Below are positions 61,292 through 64,000 of a stretch of DNA of 64,000 nt, in pieces. The number at the start of each line of letters is the position of its first letter. Position 1 is the stretch's first letter. The DNA is taken from assembly GCA_041940305.1 (NCBI GenBank), contig JBGTSJ010000010.1, positions 124,001 to 188,000 of the forward strand. The letters run 5' to 3'. The position numbers and the translations under genes are program-made. The notes beneath the pieces are model-generated. The model worked only from the letters and a program-made list of their open reading frames with translations, was not told the origin of the DNA and did no database searches. This DNA comes from JBGTSJ01 sp041940305. GTDB taxonomy: Bacteria; Planctomycetota; Planctomycetia; Planctomycetales; Planctomycetaceae.

Positions 61292-62512
61292 GTGTCCAGT
61301 CGTCGTAAGAAGCGTCGCGGAAAGGATCAATGGTCTCCCACCCCCGCGCAGACGGCGGTCGCGGCCGTGTTGCGCGGCAACTCCTCCGTCGATCAGCACG
61401 ATCCCGACGACCTCGAGTCGTCCGACGACACGGACCTCATCCACGAGTCGGCGGAGATCGAGATCGAGGACTACGACGCCGGTGAGGAAGCTGCGGCCGC
61501 AGAGACCGACCGCCGCGAAGCGCCGACTGCGGAGCACGCTGTTCCGCCGCGCGAGCCCGGGCCCGAACCCGCCGCTGTCCAGATTGCCGCGCTCTTCGAA
61601 GAATTGCAGGAGAAAGACGAACTTGTCGCGGCGCTGACCGAGCAGCTCGAAGAGGCCGCCAACCGCCTCGACCGGCTGCACCGCGCCGGCGCCGATCGCA
61701 TCTCGCGCGGAAGCTCCACCGACGCGGATCGGTTCGACGACCACGCCGATGTGAGCGAGCAGATTTCGCGACTCTCGGCCGCCTGGGAGGATCTGAACGC
61801 CGCTGATCTGCTGCACGAAATCACCCGCAAGCTCGACGACGTCTATGACGCCCTGTCGCAGCCTGCCGAGGATGCGCCGCCTCAGCGCCAACATGCTCCC
61901 GCCCCCGTCCCCACCCCCGCCCCGCGCTCCCCGGAGCCGCAGAACGGACGCGTGGCCTGGGAGGACATGAAGGCCCAGCTTCTCCGCGATGACGCCGAAC
62001 ATGATCGGCCCGCCGAGGAGCCGTCGAGAATCGGCGCAGGCGTCAACGACTCGTCGGCCGATATCCTCGCACAGATACCGCTTGATCCCCCCGCTTCGGT
62101 CGACCAGGAAACCGCCGACCGGGAAACGCTCGTCGCCGCCGTCGAGGAGCGCGACGTCTTCATCTCGCATCTCATTCGCCGCCTCCGCTCCGGCCTGGCC
62201 GGGCGCTACGAACCGATCAACTGGTCCGCGATTGCGTCGGCGCCCGATGATCTCCGCGACCGACTGCAGGAACTCGAAGCCCGGCTGCAGGAACTGCTGC
62301 GCATCGAAGAATGCGACATGTCGCTCGAGCGCGCCCGCCTCGCCCGCGAGCGGGCCCGGCTGGAGCAGCTCCGCCGGGACATTGAGCGCGACGCGCGGCA
62401 CGAGAACGGGGGCCATACCGAACTCGACAACGACCCGACCGCCAGCCACAGCGAGCGCCGCTGGTTGAGAGTGTTCGGTTTCGGCGGCAAGAAGCCGGAG
62501 GCGTCCGAGTAA
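61292..62512 (+). CDS. Coiled-coil protein of unknown function
   Basis: The 406-residue product from GTG at 61292 starts with a basic patch (SSRRKKRRGKD), then an acidic region (DPDDLESSDDTDLIHESAE). Two heptad stretches follow (about residues 105-140, LFEELQEKDELVAALTEQLE, and about 325-385), divided by a proline-rich linker. There is no signal peptide or membrane helix. I do not know the family. The start is chosen because GGGAAGAG precedes it; an ATG at 61079 would add a non-conserved Pro/Ser-rich lead. It converges on the lipoprotein gene (stop-to-stop gap six bases). Confidence 0.65.
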   Translation: MSSRRKKRRGKDQWSPTPAQTAVAAVLRGNSSVDQHDPDDLESSDDTDLIHESAEIEIEDYDAGEEAAAAETDRREAPTAEHAVPPREPGPEPAAVQIAALFEELQEKDELVAALTEQLEEAANRLDRLHRAGADRISRGSSTDADRFDDHADVSEQISRLSAAWEDLNAADLLHEITRKLDDVYDALSQPAEDAPPQRQHAPAPVPTPAPRSPEPQNGRVAWEDMKAQLLRDDAEHDRPAEEPSRIGAGVNDSSADILAQIPLDPPASVDQETADRETLVAAVEERDVFISHLIRRLRSGLAGRYEPINWSAIASAPDDLRDRLQELEARLQELLRIEECDMSLERARLARERARLEQLRRDIERDARHENGGHTELDNDPTASHSERRWLRVFGFGGKKPEASE

Positions 62513-62518
62513 CGGCCG

Positions 62519-63541
62519 CTACGGTGCTGCGGGCGTCATCGCCGGGTACGACTCCACCCGCGTCACGACCCGCTTCTGCTGATCGAACGTCTCCCCTCCC
62601 GCCAGCGAGACCGTCATCTCCACCGTCTGCACGATGTGAGATTCCTTCGGCAGCCCGGAGTCGCGGTAGATCACACAGTGCCCCTCCGTTGATCCGCCGC
62701 GCACCAGCAGCCGGACGCTTTCGTTTCCAACCGTCTGCACTCCGCTCGACATCACCGGCGTCACCTGCCCGCGCAGGTCCACAACCGCCAGGTCCGCCGT
62801 CAGGTCCCGCAGCGTGCACACCGTCTCGATCTGCATCGGGACCGGCCGCGCCACGCGCCGCGGCCGCCGCCAGGTGTCTCCCGGCGCTTTGGGCGAGTCG
62901 AACGGCAGCAGACCGATCGTGTCGTCAATGAAGTCCGCCACGCCGTCCTCGCCGCTGCCGACTTCCACTCCCAGCAGCACCTCCGACCGGTTCTCCTCCG
63001 GCACCTCGCGTAGCGACGCCTGCAGGAACTCGGCGAATCCGTCCACTTTGGCGATCCGGTTGTCGCGCCCGATCTGGAACGAGAACCCCTGCCCCAGCAT
63101 CCCCTGATAAGCCGCCAGTTCCAAAGGCACGGCTACCGGGGGCTGCAGCGAGTCGTATTGCAGCACCTCATCTCCCACCTGCCGTGCATAGCGGATGCGG
63201 TCATAACGGACGGCGAACTGCGTCCCGGCGTCGCTCACGTCTAGGACGGTAATCGCCATCAACATTTCCAGCCGCGAACGGCTGGTATCGGGCTGGCCAC
63301 CCGCCTCGCTCTGCGTCAGTTCCTGTTCGACCACCTTCCGCAACGGAAATCGATCCCCGGGCGAAAGCCGCAACGACAGGCTCGCCCGCTCCACGGCCGG
63401 AGCCGTCGGAATCGCGGGGTCCGCCGACGTACCCCCGCCGGCCTCCTCAGCTTCTTCGGCCGTCTCTTGATCGCTCCCCGAGCCGCAGCCCGGCACGATC
63501 ATCATGCATGCGATCAGTCCGACCGCTGACATCCATTTCAT
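62519..63541 (-). CDS. Secreted lipoprotein, DUF6263-like
   Basis: The 340-residue product begins with a lipobox signal (MKWMSAVGLIACMMIVPGC) and a Glu/Gly-rich linker. It continues with beta-rich segments SLRLSPGDRFPLRKVVEQEL, MAITVLDVSDAGTQFAVRYD and RIRYARQVGDEV, then a C-terminal core with CVIYRDSGLPKESHIVQTVE. Length and strand pattern suit the DUF6263-type planctomycetal lipoproteins. The function is unknown. The frame is open further upstream to 63616 but the signal sequence fixes the ATG at 63541. Confidence 0.78.
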   Translation of the reverse strand: MKWMSAVGLIACMMIVPGCGSGSDQETAEEAEEAGGGTSADPAIPTAPAVERASLSLRLSPGDRFPLRKVVEQELTQSEAGGQPDTSRSRLEMLMAITVLDVSDAGTQFAVRYDRIRYARQVGDEVLQYDSLQPPVAVPLELAAYQGMLGQGFSFQIGRDNRIAKVDGFAEFLQASLREVPEENRSEVLLGVEVGSGEDGVADFIDDTIGLLPFDSPKAPGDTWRRPRRVARPVPMQIETVCTLRDLTADLAVVDLRGQVTPVMSSGVQTVGNESVRLLVRGGSTEGHCVIYRDSGLPKESHIVQTVEMTVSLAGGETFDQQKRVVTRVESYPAMTPAAP

Positions 63542-63634
63542 GGCGGCACGCCTGCAAGAGTCTGATCTCGGCTGCCTCACCCGGCAGCGGGGGCGGAACC
63601 ATACCATGCCCCCCACATCCGCCTCCAGACCACA

Positions 63635-63668
63635 CTCGCAGACACACTCGGCGTGCCGGCCGCTGCGT
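63635..63668 (+). repeat. Strongly diverged repeat A copy (candidate)
   Basis: TCGCAGACACACTCGGCGTG then CCGGCCGCTG resembles repeat A (TCGCAGGCACACTCCGTGTGCC GTCCGCTG) but with several changes that partly break the stem. It lies in the spacer between the lipoprotein and mnmA genes. I list it as a probable relic. Confidence 0.35.
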
Positions 63669-63761
63669 GCTCTTCAGAATGAAGTCGAACAACTGGGCCG
63701 CCAGACAACCCACCTTTCTGCGCGGCTTCCCTCACGAGGCTGTCCAGCCCGCAACCCCGTC

Positions 63762-64000
63762 CTACCGAATCCACCCCCCGCCGAGAACCCGGTCGCCGTC
63801 GTAGAGCACCACCGCCTGACCTGGTGCGACGCCGAACTGCGGTTCGGCGAACTGCACCTGCATCAGGCCGTCAGCCCACTCGACCGAACACGCGGCCGCC
63901 TGGTGCTGATACCGGATCTGCGCCGTGCACTCGAAACGGGACGGCAGCTCATCAACAAGCCAGTTGAGCCGTTCGGCCTCCAGCGTGGTCCGCCCCAGTT
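63762..64000 (-). CDS. mnmA: tRNA 2-thiouridine synthase MnmA, C-terminal part
   Basis: The minus-strand frame ends in TAG at 63762-63764. It reads LGRTTLEAERLNWLVDELPS, then CTAQIRYQHQAAACSVEW and ADGLMQVQFAEPQFGVAPGQ, finishing AVVLYDGDRVLGGGWIR. This is the C-terminal beta-barrel domain of MnmA, the enzyme that thiolates U34 of Lys, Glu and Gln tRNAs; PGQAVVLYDGD-x-VLGGG is diagnostic. The catalytic N-terminus lies outside the window. Only about 79 codons are seen. Confidence 0.9.
   Translation of the reverse strand, partial: LGRTTLEAERLNWLVDELPSRFECTAQIRYQHQAAACSVEWADGLMQVQFAEPQFGVAPGQAVVLYDGDRVLGGGWIR

Overview
The window is GC-rich bacterial chromosome with dense genes on both strands. 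It looks like a member of the Planctomycetes. The strongest signs are a very large PVC-type propeller, HEAT and cytochrome c protein (37049-40021), two secreted formylglycine-type sulfatases (13952-15388 and 35469-36956), an ECF sigma factor beside a giant anti-sigma/von Willebrand A fusion (47514-51518), several FHA proteins next to a Ser/Thr kinase, and many short palindromic or word-like intergenic repeats. No phage, insertion sequence, CRISPR array, rRNA or tRNA was found. The phylum assignment is inferred from gene content.

Layout. 1-11 kb: aspartate kinase (cut by the left edge), a propeller protein, a class I amidotransferase-fold protein without its nucleophile cysteine, tsaE, small membrane proteins, an orphan LolD/MacB-type ATPase, a two-gene sodium/solute symporter and a bitopic envelope protein. 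11-24 kb: an MFS carrier, a solenoid protein, a sulfatase, pyrK facing pyrF, a FHA-GAF-sigma54 activator, a likely structured ncRNA with a very strong terminator, pth and ribosomal protein L25, then a FAH-fold/cyclase-fold hydrolase pair. 24-30 kb: an incomplete Tad (tight adherence) secretion locus of CpaB-like protein, ankyrin protein, FHA-CpaF fusion ATPase, coiled-coil/DUF2325-like protein and TadB-like protein. 30-41 kb: RDD and SpoIIM-type membrane proteins, an ADP-ribosylglycohydrolase coupled to a TPR protein, peptidase T, the second sulfatase, the giant cytochrome protein, and a pseudouridine synthase coupled to hicB and a frameshifted hicA. 41-64 kb: smc, a FlgI-like/HEAT lipoprotein, the ECF/anti-sigma-vWA pair, a kinase beside a FHA-GAF-class III cyclase, csrA with a structured leader, an M28 peptidase, a polytopic membrane protein, a D-2-hydroxyacid dehydrogenase, a coiled-coil protein, a lipoprotein and the 3' end of mnmA.

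How the genes work together. Housekeeping genes (lysC, pyrK, pyrF, pth, L25, tsaE, smc, mnmA) are scattered singly. The accessory units are mostly signalling modules: three FHA proteins, one kinase whose HRD arginine is cysteine, one cyclase with an altered substrate pocket, and the ECF/anti-sigma-vWA pair. Intergenic spacers are seeded with at least five repeat families. One copy supplies the stop codon of an upstream gene, and a heptamer array lies in frame inside the cytochrome gene. The best candidates for undescribed biology are the ncRNA at 20134-20308, the Tad locus with ankyrin and DUF2325-like partners, the kinase/FHA-cyclase pair, the cysteine-less amidotransferase, and the csrA leader.
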